A stretch of 35,283 nt of DNA, taken from Oscillospiraceae bacterium. GTDB taxonomy: Bacteria; Bacillota; Clostridia; Oscillospirales; Ruminococcaceae. The stretch lies in contig JAQXFT010000029.1 in NCBI GenBank assembly GCA_029005335.1, forward strand, positions 1 to 35,283, written 5' to 3'. The notes beneath the pieces were generated by a model that saw only the letters and a program-made list of their open reading frames with translations, had not been told where the DNA came from and did not search any database. A program made the translations under genes and the position numbers. Positions 7,506 to 17,741 of the stretch are shown piece after piece (position 1 is the first letter of the stretch; every line of letters begins with the position of its first letter).

Positions 7506-9503
7506 TTATTTTGATTTTGGCTTTGAGATTCCGTAGCATTCATCATAAGCCTGAATAATATCACGTATCATATATTTTGAGTATTCTCCGTCTTCAATGA
7601 TTCCTGCAAATGCAAGCACGGGATTTTCAGCCGGAGCATATCCGATAAATACAGAGTTCTGTGATTTGAGATTTCTTGTCTGAGGAGTACCGGTCTTTAT
7701 AGCGACATCAAATCCGAAATCGGACAGCCTGTGTTCATAAGGCATATTGAGGCTTGCTCCAATCATACCCTCTTCTATATAGTCATAAACATAATCATAA
7801 TTAAGCTCAATAGTCTCATTGATTACGGGTTCAGTTTTCTGAATACAGTCGCCGGTAACAGGGTCATATATTCCCTCAACAAGATAGGGCTTATATCTTA
7901 CTCCCTCATTTGCAATAGTATTTGCAACGCATGCGAGCTGTAAAGGAGTAATACCCATTTCGCCCTGACCTATACCTGATTGTATAACGTCTCCGGCATA
8001 CATAGTAAGTCCGAGGTCGCTGTAATTTTCCGGACTTGCAATATATCCGGCAGAATCTCCGGTTTCTATACCGGTATGCTGTCCGAGACCGTAAAGATTC
8101 TGATATTTTACGAGACCGTCAATAGTCAGTTGCTTTGCGACTTCATAGAAGAAAATATTACATGAAACAGTTATAGCTCTGGATACGGAAATATAATCAT
8201 GATATCCCGTACAGTTAAAAGGCATATCATAATAATTCATAGTGTGACCGCAATAGAAATATGTGTCGCCGTCGATAACACCCTCATTCAGACCGCCCGT
8301 AGCAGTGATAGTTTTGAAGGTTGAACCCGGACGATAAAGACCGTCAGTGGCACGGTTCATAAGCGGATTATTATCAGCATTGAGGATTTCATCATAATTT
8401 TCAAGATAGTCATTAAGGTCGTAGGTCGGAGCAGTCGCCATACCTCTTACAGCACCTGTTTTAGCGTCGAGAACTACCAAAGCACCGCAGTCGGACGGAT
8501 ATCCGTTATAGCCTCCGAATGAATCGAGAAAATTATCAAGTATATTCTGAAGCTTCTGCTGATATTTGCTGTCAATTGTAAGCTTAATGGTTTTTCCGTT
8601 TTCAGTAGGAGTAATAATTTTTGAATTGACAACAGCATTATTGTTTACAGTAACTTCTTCAACGCCGTTTTTTCCTCTGAGTGTTTCCTCCATAACGGAT
8701 TCGATACCGCTTTTTCCGACGACATCATTCATAGCATACCCTTTCTGGCTGAGTTCTTCATATTCCTCGGCATATATAGGGCCTACAGTTCCGATTTCAT
8801 GCGGAAGGATATTTCCCTGAATAATTTTTCTCTCCGAGCCTTCACGTATATCAACGCCCTTGAGAGTAATGCTTTTCGCCTTGACTTCAATAATAATATC
8901 CTCGCTTACGTTTTCAGCGAGAATAAAATCGTTGTTGATTGCAAAATCCTTTATCTGAAGTTCATAACGCATTGCGGATATAATCCATTTTTCATACGGG
9001 GAATACCTGTCGGAAATTTCATAATCTGATATGAATTTGTCAATACAGTTTTCAGCAGTAGCATATACATTAAGATTGATTCTTTTTATCAGCTCAGCCG
9101 AATCCTCTTCCTTGCCGGTAAATTTATATGGCTTTGTTTTTGATATGGGGAGGCTGAATTTTATATCATATGATTTTTCCCTTAAAAGGTAGTACAAATC
9201 GAGGAGTATCTGATTTCCCTCCTGATTTTCGTCGGGAAAAAAAGCTTTTTCGAGAACTATGCTGTATACTATATTATTCTGTACTATAGGTTTTCCGAAG
9301 CAGTCAATTATATCTCCTCTGGTAGCCTTTGTGCTTTTGGTATAGGTTACAAGATTTCTTTCGCTCAGTGGCGACATTATTTCAGAATCGCCGTTTTCGG
9401 AGACAACCTGAATTTTCATAAGACGCATAGCTCCCAGAATACCCATAATAAGTACAAATACAACTGTTATGACAATTTTTATACGGTCAGAGAAAGTTTT
9501 CAT
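7506..9503 (-). CDS. mrdA: Penicillin-binding protein 2 (elongasome transpeptidase, MrdA-like)
   Basis: N-terminal TM, RPGSTFKT (SxxK), SCN and KTGTPQ motifs. Last gene of an mreBCD-pbp operon. Confidence 0.88.
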   Translation of the reverse strand: MKTFSDRIKIVITVVFVLIMGILGAMRLMKIQVVSENGDSEIMSPLSERNLVTYTKSTKATRGDIIDCFGKPIVQNNIVYSIVLEKAFFPDENQEGNQILLDLYYLLREKSYDIKFSLPISKTKPYKFTGKEEDSAELIKRINLNVYATAENCIDKFISDYEISDRYSPYEKWIISAMRYELQIKDFAINNDFILAENVSEDIIIEVKAKSITLKGVDIREGSERKIIQGNILPHEIGTVGPIYAEEYEELSQKGYAMNDVVGKSGIESVMEETLRGKNGVEEVTVNNNAVVNSKIITPTENGKTIKLTIDSKYQQKLQNILDNFLDSFGGYNGYPSDCGALVVLDAKTGAVRGMATAPTYDLNDYLENYDEILNADNNPLMNRATDGLYRPGSTFKTITATGGLNEGVIDGDTYFYCGHTMNYYDMPFNCTGYHDYISVSRAITVSCNIFFYEVAKQLTIDGLVKYQNLYGLGQHTGIETGDSAGYIASPENYSDLGLTMYAGDVIQSGIGQGEMGITPLQLACVANTIANEGVRYKPYLVEGIYDPVTGDCIQKTEPVINETIELNYDYVYDYIEEGMIGASLNMPYEHRLSDFGFDVAIKTGTPQTRNLKSQNSVFIGYAPAENPVLAFAGIIEDGEYSKYMIRDIIQAYDECYGISKPKSK

Positions 9504-10075
9504 TGACTGTTATCCTCCCGGTTTATTTTTATAGCTTCTGCGATAGTCAGATGTCTTTCAGGCATAAGGAATTTATTTACAAGCATAAAAAGGAGATATA
9601 CCGGAAGTGCTGAAATTACTGTATATGCGAATACCGGCATAGTTATGGTATCAAGGACTGATTTTACATTTTCATAATCCCATATATTATAATAGAATAC
9701 ATAGTCAAGCATACCGGATATGAATGAGGATACAAATGCTATTGCAAAAAAGTTAATGAATTTTTTCCTCAGATAGTTTGTATAGAGCAGTGATACCAGA
9801 GTACATATTATGGTAAGTATCACAGCATTGTAGCCAAAAATTCTTCCGCAGGCAATATCAATCAGAAATCCGCAGAATGTTCCCGTAAATGCAGACTGAA
9901 GCTCTTTTGTATTCATAGCAATGCATATCGAAACAGGAATAAGCACAACGGGCTTCAGGAGTCTTCCGGACATCATGAATGTAAATCCCATTAAAATTAT
10001 GACTATATAAATAAACCACCTCATGGTATTTTTAAAGATAAGAGTTTTTCTTTCTCTTGAGGCTTTAATTTTCAT
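9500..10075 (-). CDS. mreD: Rod shape-determining protein MreD
   Basis: Polytopic ~190-aa protein between mreC and a PBP2 gene, overlapping both neighbours. Confidence 0.8.
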   Translation of the reverse strand: MKIKASRERKTLIFKNTMRWFIYIVIILMGFTFMMSGRLLKPVVLIPVSICIAMNTKELQSAFTGTFCGFLIDIACGRIFGYNAVILTIICTLVSLLYTNYLRKKFINFFAIAFVSSFISGMLDYVFYYNIWDYENVKSVLDTITMPVFAYTVISALPVYLLFMLVNKFLMPERHLTIAEAIKINREDNSQ

Positions 10076-10922
10076 TCTGATTTTCCTTTCCTGAAAAATC
10101 CTTTATGACTACTACTGATGTAAGCTTGTCGAAATCCACAGACGGTTCGACAAGTGCCGTATATGAAAGTGAATTATCTGAGGGAATAAGTTCGGTAATA
10201 GTTCCGACAGGATATCCTGAGGGGAAAAGTCCTCCTGTACCTTTTGTTACGAGTTTGTCTCCGACCATGAATTTTGTATTGCGTGGAAGATGTATAAGAT
10301 GAGTTTCAGCGTTTCCGTCGGAATTTATATATCCCTCCATTATAGCAGAATTGAGGGATTCGGGGCAGACGATAGCTACAGACAAATCAGGAGAAAGAAG
10401 CGTTCTTACGGTTGATGAATCTGCTGATACATCTACAGTAATTCCGATAAGTCCCTGAGATGTTACTACAGGACAGTAAGGTTGAACGCCGTTATTGCTG
10501 CCTATGCCTATGGTAAATGATTTGAAGGGGTCATTTGCTATATATCCTGTAATTTTTGCAGGCTCGGTATATTCATAATCGGGATTTTTTTCTTTTATGC
10601 CGACAAATTCTTTCATTTCGGCAAGCTCTGATTTAATCTGTTCATAGTCAGACATCTGCTTTCTGAGGAGTCCGATTTCATCTCTCAGACGCTGATTTTC
10701 GTTATAATATTCAGTAGCATTGCTCAGCTTGTCGAGATAGTTTTCGACCCTGACAGAGACCGAGTTTGAAAAGCTTCGGAAAGGATAAGTCAGGGTATTA
10801 ATCAGGGATTTTCCCGAAATGGCATATCCTCCCTCAAGTACCGCAAAAAGCATTACTCCGACCAGAAATGCAAGCAAGCCAAGAATAATCCTGAATCTTA
10901 TGCTTTTGAAGAAATCTTTCAT
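10065..10922 (-). CDS. mreC: Rod shape-determining protein MreC
   Basis: N-terminal TM, coiled coil, MreC core (TGYIANDPFKSFTIGIGSNNGVQPYCPVVTSQGLIGITVDV). Confidence 0.92.
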   Translation of the reverse strand: MKDFFKSIRFRIILGLLAFLVGVMLFAVLEGGYAISGKSLINTLTYPFRSFSNSVSVRVENYLDKLSNATEYYNENQRLRDEIGLLRKQMSDYEQIKSELAEMKEFVGIKEKNPDYEYTEPAKITGYIANDPFKSFTIGIGSNNGVQPYCPVVTSQGLIGITVDVSADSSTVRTLLSPDLSVAIVCPESLNSAIMEGYINSDGNAETHLIHLPRNTKFMVGDKLVTKGTGGLFPSGYPVGTITELIPSDNSLSYTALVEPSVDFDKLTSVVVIKDFSGKENQNEN

Positions 10923-10941
10923 TATTGTGATTTCCCCCTGT

Positions 10942-11958
10942 TTAATAATATTTCTGGTGTTCGGTCAGAGCGTCCTGATATTTGTCAATATCCTCAAGGA
11001 TTTTTCCCGTACCCTCTGCGACACAGTCAAGAGGATATTCAGCAATATATACAGGCATACCGGTTTCACGGTTTATTAATTTGTCAAGACCTCTCAGCAA
11101 AGCACCGCCTCCGGAGAGTGTAATTCCCTGGTCGATGATATCGGCAGAAAGCTCCGGAGGAGTTTTTTCGAGGGTACTTTTTATAGCATCAATTATTTTT
11201 GAAAGCGGTTCAGAGAGTGCATCACGGATTTCAGCGGAGGATATGTTTATATTTTCGGGCAGACCGTTAAGAAGATTTCTTCCTTTTATCTCCATCTGTT
11301 CTTCGGTATCGGAGGGGAAAGCCGAGCCTATTTCTATTTTGATATTTTCGGCAGTTCTTTCGCCAATCAGGAGGTTATATCTTTTCTTTATATAGTTTAT
11401 GATTGATATATCAAGAGCATCTCCGGCACATCTTATTGAGCGTGAGGTAACGATTCCTCCAAGGGATATAACAGCGACTTCGCTTGTACCTCCGCCTATA
11501 TCAACAATCATGCTTCCGACAGGTTCAGTAGTAGGAAGTCCCGCACCGATAGCGGCAGCCATAGGTTCTTCTACTATAAGAACATTAGGTGAGCCTGCAT
11601 TCTGACAGGCTTCACGGACGGCACGTCTTTCAACAGGAGTTACACCGGAGGGGATACATACAATGACATTAGCTTTATTGAAAACGCTTCCCTTGAGAGC
11701 CTTTTTAATAAATTCCTTGAGCATTGTGGTAGTTATATCGAAATCGGCAATAACGCCGTCCTTCAGAGGTCTTACGGCTACTATTGAGCCGGGAGTTTTT
11801 CCGATAACATCTCTGGCTTCTTTTCCTACATAGCGGTAGTTGTCGGTTCTTGTATTTACGGCGACAACTGAGGGTTCTCTTATAATTATACCCTTTCCTC
11901 TCATATATACCAGAGTATTTGTAGTACCCAAATCGATACCAATATCTTTTGTAAACAT
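10942..11958 (-). CDS. mreB: Rod shape-determining protein MreB
   Basis: [32 protein letters not shown] and [12 protein letters not shown]. Start placed at MFTKDI (11958) behind aaggagt; the ORF track extends to 11976. Confidence 0.96.
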   Translation of the reverse strand: MFTKDIGIDLGTTNTLVYMRGKGIIIREPSVVAVNTRTDNYRYVGKEARDVIGKTPGSIVAVRPLKDGVIADFDITTTMLKEFIKKALKGSVFNKANVIVCIPSGVTPVERRAVREACQNAGSPNVLIVEEPMAAAIGAGLPTTEPVGSMIVDIGGGTSEVAVISLGGIVTSRSIRCAGDALDISIINYIKKRYNLLIGERTAENIKIEIGSAFPSDTEEQMEIKGRNLLNGLPENINISSAEIRDALSEPLSKIIDAIKSTLEKTPPELSADIIDQGITLSGGGALLRGLDKLINRETGMPVYIAEYPLDCVAEGTGKILEDIDKYQDALTEHQKYY

Positions 11959-12007
11959 TTTATGACTCCTTAACAAACAGAAAATTAATACAATACAATA
12001 TAATATA

Positions 12008-12036
12008 ATTATACCATTGAAATTTTATTCAAACAA
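12008..12036 (-). promoter_or_regulatory. Sigma-A-type promoter of mreBCD-mrdA
   Basis: Minus strand: TTGTTT (12036-12031), 17 nt, TATAAT (12013-12008). Confidence 0.65.
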
Positions 12037-12124
12037 CATTAAAAATACAGTATATGTAAAATTCTGTTTTTTGGCGATAACAGATATGTTAAAACCGGAA
12101 TATTTTGTATAAATTCACATATTA

Positions 12125-12385
12125 TCAGGTATTCAGAGCAGCGGCAGCCTTTGGATATACAAGGAATGCAACGAGCATAAGAATAAGCTGTGCAATATTT
12201 ATACTGAAAGTACAGCCGAAGCTGAATGTTATAATAATCAGGTCAACGGATACGTTGTCTATGCTTATTGATTTGCCGTAGTCCAGCCAGCAGAGAAAGT
12301 TTATATCTGCAACACCATTTCCCAGAATAGAGCCAAGAAAGATGGCAGTAAGAATAAGCAGGATAAACAGAGCAGTTTTCTTCAT
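12125..12385 (-). CDS. DUF4321-like small membrane protein
   Basis: 86 aa, two hydrophobic segments, pattern (LGSILG...LCWLDYG...VDLIIITFSFGCTFSINIAQLILMLVAFLVYP) resembling DUF4321. Confidence 0.65.
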   Translation of the reverse strand: MKKTALFILLILTAIFLGSILGNGVADINFLCWLDYGKSISIDNVSVDLIIITFSFGCTFSINIAQLILMLVAFLVYPKAAAALNT

Positions 12386-12409
12386 TTTTCAGATTTCCTT
12401 CTTTCTGGT

Positions 12410-12847
12410 TCATATTCCGGTAGAGCCGAATCCGCCCGAACCTCTTTTTGTATCTGAAAGACATTCTGATTCACATATTTCCGGAAATATTACAGGAATT
12501 ACTATAAGCTGAGCTATACGCATATTTTTTTCTACTGTGAAGTCGGAGCTTCCAAGATTTATAAGAGGCACAATTATTTCGCCTCTGTAGTCTGAATCCA
12601 CTATGCCTATGCCGTTTGCCATAGAAATTCCGTATGTTGAAGCAAGTCCGGAGCGTGCAGATATTGCTATCACAGTATTTTTGTCCTCAGGTTCGACTGA
12701 TATTCCGGTAGGAATTTTAACTGTTTCGCCTTTTTTCAGGGTTATCGGATTTTCAATACAGGCGAATAAATCAGCTCCGGCACTGTATTCTGTGGCACGC
12801 ACCGGCATGACAGCACATGGATTAATTTTTTTTATTTTTAGTTTCAT
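12410..12847 (-). CDS. dut: dUTP diphosphatase
   Basis: YSAGADLFA, SARSGLA, GIVDSDYRGEI, MRIAQLIV and KRGSGGFGSTG motifs. Confidence 0.96.
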   Translation of the reverse strand: MKLKIKKINPCAVMPVRATEYSAGADLFACIENPITLKKGETVKIPTGISVEPEDKNTVIAISARSGLASTYGISMANGIGIVDSDYRGEIIVPLINLGSSDFTVEKNMRIAQLIVIPVIFPEICESECLSDTKRGSGGFGSTGI

Positions 12848-14843
12848 TTATGATACCTCTATAATACAAGCCTTTTGTAGGTGAGAGTGGTTTTTCAGAA
12901 TTTTCATCGCTGAGTATGACTGTAACAAAATCAAAGCCTGAAATTTCCTTTTCATCAAGAAGGAGTGTATCGGCATTAAAAATTTCGGCATATTCTCCGG
13001 AACATTTTACAGGAAAATTACGTCCTGTGCGGTCGGTAATGGATTTATTGCATTTTGCACAGCCGACTTCATTTCTAATCGGGCAGTTTCTGACGAGCAT
13101 AAGCGGAAGCTGTCCATATGATATAATTCCGGTCGGAACAGGAGAGTTTATTTTTCTCAGCTGAGAGAGCTTCATCTCAAAGGATAAGGTTATGTCATCG
13201 AGTCCCGAATCAGCAAGCATTCTGCATGAACAGGAGTTTGTAACATTCAGACCGAATCCGCCGTGAAGTATCATTCCCAGCCTTTTTCCTGTTTGTATAT
13301 ACGACGGATTGACGCATAAAAGATGATTTATTCCCATGTCTTTAAGATTTTGCATTTCTGATATTATTTCATTTTCGTGCAGAGTGAATCTGGGGGGAGC
13401 TATACAGATTTTATTTTTATCTATACCGAGTCTGAGAGCCTTTTCACATTCGGATAACGGGATTATAAGCATATCGGATTTGTATTCATATTTTTCAGCC
13501 TGAGAAGCATTAAGACACTGTATGCGTATTTCAGGCTTTTTATCTGAGGGCTTCTTTGAAGTTATATCGGGGGTATAATCAGTAATATTATATTTTGGAG
13601 TATTGAGATTAATGATTTTATTCTGCATTTTTTCTACGGCTTCACGTCTGAGGGCATTGAGAGCAGATGCGGAGACGGTAAGCCCGTCAGAGATTTCACC
13701 GGAGACTTCTGAATATCTGAATACAGTATCTCCGAGCTTTGAGAGCTGTTTTTCTGCATAATTCAAATCCATAGGTTTTTTCAGAGCTTTTTCGGGTATA
13801 TCTCCCGTGACGCTTACAGATATATTGTAATCCGGACAGTATGCATTCAGAGTAATTTTCTGATTTTCCCTGATTGTTATTTCAAATCCGAGTGAATAGA
13901 GCTGAGGCTGTTTCTGATAGTATTTTTTTATTTCGGGGAGAAAATCCTTTGCAGATACCACATCATCTTTTACACGAGTTCCGAACATATGATTTCTTTT
14001 TCCGGTAAAGTATCCGTCTGTAAAGCCGTCTCTTGAAAATACACTTCTGAGCATATCGAGATTCGGAGCTTGTCCGGAGAGAGCTTTTTTTGTTTCGATT
14101 ACGGCTGAGGCGACATATTCGGGACGTTTCATTCTTCCTTCTATTTTCAGCGAGCATATATTATTCATATTTTTAATATGGTTCAGGAGAGAAAGGTCTT
14201 TGAGTGAGAGTGCAGAGAAATTTTTTGCTCCGCATGATGAAAAGGGAAGTCTGCATACCTGACCGCATACTCCTCTGTTTGCGGAGCGTGAGCCAATCAT
14301 AGCGGAAAAATAGCACTGACCTGATACCGACATACATAACGCACCGTGTATAAAAATTTCTGTTTCGGGAATATGCTTTGAAATTTCGGCAATATTTTCG
14401 GCTGGAAGCTCTCTTGCCGGAACTATTCTTGAAAATCCGAGTGATTTTGCAAATTCCGCACCCTCCGGAGTGTGTATAGTCATCTGTGTAGAAGCGTGGA
14501 GGACTGCATTCGGAACGCATTTTTTTATCAGATATATACAGCCCCAGTCCTGAACTATATATGCGTCAACGCCTGCTGATGCGGTATATTTTATGTATTT
14601 GCAGAAATCTTCAGCATTATAATCGGAAATAACTGTATTTACAGCAAGGTATAATTTTGCACCATAAAGGTGGCATAAACTGCAGGCATGAGCGATTTCC
14701 TCATCGGAAAAATTCTGAGCATTTCCTCTGGCGGAAAAATTTTTTCCGCCGATATATACGGCATCAGCACCACATCTGAGTGCAGCTTCAAGAGCTTCAA
14801 AGCTTCCGGCAGGAGCAAGTATTTCCATATTTTTTTTAATCAT
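12822..14843 (-). CDS. U32 family peptidase/hydroxylation-type protein (large, two-part)
   Basis: MEILAPAGSFEALEAALRCGADAVYIGGKNFSARGNAQNFS, FIHGALCMSVSGQCYFSAMIGSRSANRGVCGQVCRLPF, SLKIEGRMKRPEYVA. Confidence 0.92.
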   Translation of the reverse strand: MIKKNMEILAPAGSFEALEAALRCGADAVYIGGKNFSARGNAQNFSDEEIAHACSLCHLYGAKLYLAVNTVISDYNAEDFCKYIKYTASAGVDAYIVQDWGCIYLIKKCVPNAVLHASTQMTIHTPEGAEFAKSLGFSRIVPARELPAENIAEISKHIPETEIFIHGALCMSVSGQCYFSAMIGSRSANRGVCGQVCRLPFSSCGAKNFSALSLKDLSLLNHIKNMNNICSLKIEGRMKRPEYVASAVIETKKALSGQAPNLDMLRSVFSRDGFTDGYFTGKRNHMFGTRVKDDVVSAKDFLPEIKKYYQKQPQLYSLGFEITIRENQKITLNAYCPDYNISVSVTGDIPEKALKKPMDLNYAEKQLSKLGDTVFRYSEVSGEISDGLTVSASALNALRREAVEKMQNKIINLNTPKYNITDYTPDITSKKPSDKKPEIRIQCLNASQAEKYEYKSDMLIIPLSECEKALRLGIDKNKICIAPPRFTLHENEIISEMQNLKDMGINHLLCVNPSYIQTGKRLGMILHGGFGLNVTNSCSCRMLADSGLDDITLSFEMKLSQLRKINSPVPTGIISYGQLPLMLVRNCPIRNEVGCAKCNKSITDRTGRNFPVKCSGEYAEIFNADTLLLDEKEISGFDFVTVILSDENSEKPLSPTKGLYYRGIINETKNKKN

Positions 14844-15207
14844 GGATACTGTCTTTAAGCTCTTTAAGCTTTACTATATTTTCGAGCTGTTCAATCTTGG
14901 ATTTAAGGACTTCAATTTCTTTTTTTGAGGCTTCAAGCTCGATACGGGCTTTGCCGGCTTCGTCAACATAATTTTTTGCTTCTTCACGGATATTGTCGAG
15001 GTGTTCGTTAGCCTTGTTTATGTCGTCCATAAGCCCCAGAGATACCATAATAGATGCGGAATAGGGTGAAATTCCGTTAGCTGATTCAATCATTGCATTT
15101 ATCTTGGATTCGAGGGAGCGGGCAAGATTATATATATAATTGGGAGCTTCACCGGTTTTCAGCTTATATTCCTTTCCGCATATAATCACTTTGACTTCAT
15201 TGAGCAT
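14836..15207 (-). CDS. zapA: Cell division protein ZapA
   Basis: 123 aa, N-terminal ZapA-like domain (VKVIICGKEYKLKTGEAPNYIYNLARSLESKINAM) plus C-terminal coiled coil. Confidence 0.85.
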   Translation of the reverse strand: MLNEVKVIICGKEYKLKTGEAPNYIYNLARSLESKINAMIESANGISPYSASIMVSLGLMDDINKANEHLDNIREEAKNYVDEAGKARIELEASKKEIEVLKSKIEQLENIVKLKELKDSIHD

Positions 15208-15231
15208 TTTAAAAAAATCCTTTCTGTATAA

Positions 15232-15816
15232 TCAGTAGTATCTTTTAAGACCTACAACTTTTCCTGCTATTTCGACATTTTCCACGATAATAGGGGGCAT
15301 ATTGTCATTTTCGGGCTGAAGTCTGTAGTGACCCTCCTCCTTGTAGAAACGCTTGACAGTAGCCTCCTGTTCCTGATTGACGAGTGCAACGACAATATCA
15401 CCGTTTTCAGCGTAATTGCACTGTTCGACTACAACAATATCGCCGTCGAGGATACCGGCATTAATCATGCTGTCTCCTCTGACCCTGAGTGCGAAAAGCG
15501 GATTTTCGTACTGTTTTCCGGAGTCGAATGAGACATATCCGGCAATATCCTGATATGCAGTAATGGGATTTCCGGCAGTGACAGTCCCCATAATCGGAAC
15601 AGTAATTGTATTGTAGTTGGGAAGATGTAAGGAACGGTTGAGACTGCCGTTTTTTTCAATAAGACCTGCTTCGATGAGGTTCTGTACATGGCAGAATGCA
15701 GATGATGTTGAACGGAATCCCATCTCTGTCTGAATTTCACGTATAGACGGTGAAACACCCTCTCCGATACGTTTCTTTATATACTCGTATATCTGAATAT
15801 CTTTCTGTTTAAGCAT
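15232..15816 (-). CDS. lexA: LexA repressor
   Basis: Winged-helix N-terminus (PSIREIQTEMGFRSTSSAFCHVQNL), cleavage region VTAGNP, catalytic GDSM and TVKRF. Confidence 0.95.
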   Translation of the reverse strand: MLKQKDIQIYEYIKKRIGEGVSPSIREIQTEMGFRSTSSAFCHVQNLIEAGLIEKNGSLNRSLHLPNYNTITVPIMGTVTAGNPITAYQDIAGYVSFDSGKQYENPLFALRVRGDSMINAGILDGDIVVVEQCNYAENGDIVVALVNQEQEATVKRFYKEEGHYRLQPENDNMPPIIVENVEIAGKVVGLKRYY

Positions 15817-15829
15817 AATTAATCACCTT

Positions 15830-17251
15830 TTAATCTTTAAGTTTTTTTAAAATCATTTTAGCAATCTTGTATGCGTCACCGCACCCCAGAGTAATAACGA
15901 GGTCGCCCTCGGAGGCATTTTCGCATACATAATCGCAAATCTGCTGAAAGTTAAAGTATTTTCTTTCGTCAGTCTGTTCTGCTGATTCGTCCTGCGGAAA
16001 CCATATGCAGTCCGGAATTTTTTCAGCCAGATGACGTGTGAATATTCCGAATGTATTTTTTTCTCTTGAACCCATGATGTCAGCAAGTACGGTTTTATCG
16101 GGAATCGAAAGTACCCTTGCGAAATCGTCAAGCAGAAGCTTTGTGCGTGAGAATGTGAACGGCTGGAAGATTGCCCATACTCTGTTGAAGCCCATATCCA
16201 TAGCAGATGTAAGAGTAGCTTCGAGTTCAGTAGGGTGGTGGGCGTAGTCATCAACGACTGTTATACCTTTTTCAGAGCCGAGCTTTTCAAAACGTCTTGA
16301 AGCACCTCCGAAATCCTCAAGTCCTTTTTGTACCGCTTCAAATTCTGCACCGACATGGAGAGCAGCGGCGGCAGCGGCTACGGAGTTAAGAATATTGTGG
16401 CTTCCTGCAACATTCAGGGTAATTTCTCCGAGAGCCTTTCCCTTATGCATAAGGGTATACTGTGATTTAAGACCGTTTATTTTCCTTATGTTTTCGGGGT
16501 AGTAGTCGGAATCGGAGCTGTTGCTGAAGGTTATAATTTCTTTTCCGGTAACACCCTCAATAGCTTTCATGGAATTTTTGTCTCCGGCATTTATGATAAT
16601 AGCCTTTGTAGTATTTTCAGCAAACTTATGGAATGACTTTATAATATTGTCAACAGTTTTGAAGTAGTCCAGATGGTCAGCATCTATATTCAGGATAACT
16701 GCAATATCCGGATAGAGCTTCAGGAAGGTGTCAACAAATTCGCATGATTCGCATACAAGTATATCGCTTTTTCCGGCAAGACCGCTTCCGTGAATACAAG
16801 GGAGCTTGCCGCCTATATATGCGGACAAATCGATTCCGGCAGTATAGAGAATCTGAGTAATCATGGAAGTAGTTGTAGTTTTTCCGTGAGTACCTGAAAC
16901 GCATATGGCATTGTTATACCAGCTTGTGACTATTCCGAGAAGGTCGCTTCTTTCGAGTACGGGAACGCCGCTTTGTCTGGCAGCGATAAGCTCCGGATTA
17001 TCTGACATGATAGCAGCCGTGTGTACAATCAGGTCAGCCCCCTCGATATTTTCAGCACGCTGTCCCATAAATACGGGAATACCCATTTTTCTTACAGCAT
17101 CAAGAGTTTCGGTCTGGTTGTTGTCTGAGCCGGTAATATAGTAGCCCTGAGAGTGCAGAATCTGTGCAAGGGGATACATTCCCGAGCCTCCTATGCCTAT
17201 GAAATGAATGTGTTTTCGTCCTTTCAGTATGTTTTCTAACAAAATTATCAC
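15830..17251 (-). CDS. murC: UDP-N-acetylmuramate--L-alanine ligase
   Basis: HFIGIGGSGMYPLAQIL, GTHGKTTTTSM, VVDDYAHHPTEL. Start uncertain (GTG 17251 or TTG 17242). Confidence 0.95.
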   Translation of the reverse strand: MIILLENILKGRKHIHFIGIGGSGMYPLAQILHSQGYYITGSDNNQTETLDAVRKMGIPVFMGQRAENIEGADLIVHTAAIMSDNPELIAARQSGVPVLERSDLLGIVTSWYNNAICVSGTHGKTTTTSMITQILYTAGIDLSAYIGGKLPCIHGSGLAGKSDILVCESCEFVDTFLKLYPDIAVILNIDADHLDYFKTVDNIIKSFHKFAENTTKAIIINAGDKNSMKAIEGVTGKEIITFSNSSDSDYYPENIRKINGLKSQYTLMHKGKALGEITLNVAGSHNILNSVAAAAAALHVGAEFEAVQKGLEDFGGASRRFEKLGSEKGITVVDDYAHHPTELEATLTSAMDMGFNRVWAIFQPFTFSRTKLLLDDFARVLSIPDKTVLADIMGSREKNTFGIFTRHLAEKIPDCIWFPQDESAEQTDERKYFNFQQICDYVCENASEGDLVITLGCGDAYKIAKMILKKLKD

Positions 17252-17267
17252 CTTATCCTTAATCTTA

Positions 17268-17296
17268 TTGAATTTTATGGAATTATGATGTATAAT
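17268..17296 (+). promoter_or_regulatory. Sigma-A-type promoter of spoVG
   Basis: TTGAAT (17268-17273), 17 nt, TATAAT (17291-17296). Implies a ~110-nt 5' UTR. Confidence 0.6.
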
Positions 17297-17414
17297 ATCT
17301 ATGCCGGAAAATACAGCAGAGATATGTATATTTTACTTCATGAATGTTAATTATATCCATATATATTCAGCAAAAAGCTGTATGCCGGATTTTTTTTCAG
17401 GGAGGTATTTCTAA

Positions 17415-17684
17415 ATGGAAATTACAGACGTAAAAATCAGAAAGTTTATTACTGAGGGCAGACTGAAGGCTATTGTATCTGTTACGATAGACAATATGCT
17501 TGCTGTACATGACATTAAGGTAGTTCAGGGTGAAGAAAGGCTTTTCGCAGCAATGCCCAGCCGTAAGGACGAAAACGGAATTTTCCGCGATATAGTTCAC
17601 CCGATTACTGCCGAGGCGAGAAAGCAGCTTGAAAATGCCGTTCTTGATGAATACGAGAGACAGCTTGCAGAAGCCGGCGAATAA
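17415..17684 (+). CDS. spoVG: Septation/RNA-binding regulator SpoVG
   Basis: MEITDVKIRK...GRLKAIVSVTIDNMLAVHDIKVVQGE..LFAAMPSRK...DIVHPI. SD ggaggt. Confidence 0.97.
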   Translation: MEITDVKIRKFITEGRLKAIVSVTIDNMLAVHDIKVVQGEERLFAAMPSRKDENGIFRDIVHPITAEARKQLENAVLDEYERQLAEAGE

Positions 17685-17704
17685 ATTCTGATTCTTTTCA
17701 GACT

Positions 17705-17741
17705 GGCATACCGTGCAGGAAATATGCGGTATGCCTTTTTT
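17705..17741 (+). terminator. Intrinsic terminator of spoVG
   Basis: ggcataccg ... cggtatgcc followed by tttttt. Confidence 0.9.

Noticed and set aside
10982-11605. Plus-strand ORFs of 137 and 68 aa opposite mreB
   Set aside because: Antisense shadow ORFs on a strongly recognised mreB frame; no SD or family similarity seen.
12040-12124. Terminator between the DUF4321-like gene and mreB
   Set aside because: Only weak acag/ctgt pairing and no solid stem; read-through into mreB cannot be excluded.
15853-16254. 133-aa minus-strand ORF in another frame inside murC
   Set aside because: Out-of-frame within a well-supported murC.
17300-17414. SigH promoter for spoVG
   Set aside because: Could not find a well-spaced SigH consensus; the TTGAAT-17-TATAAT element explains transcription more simply.
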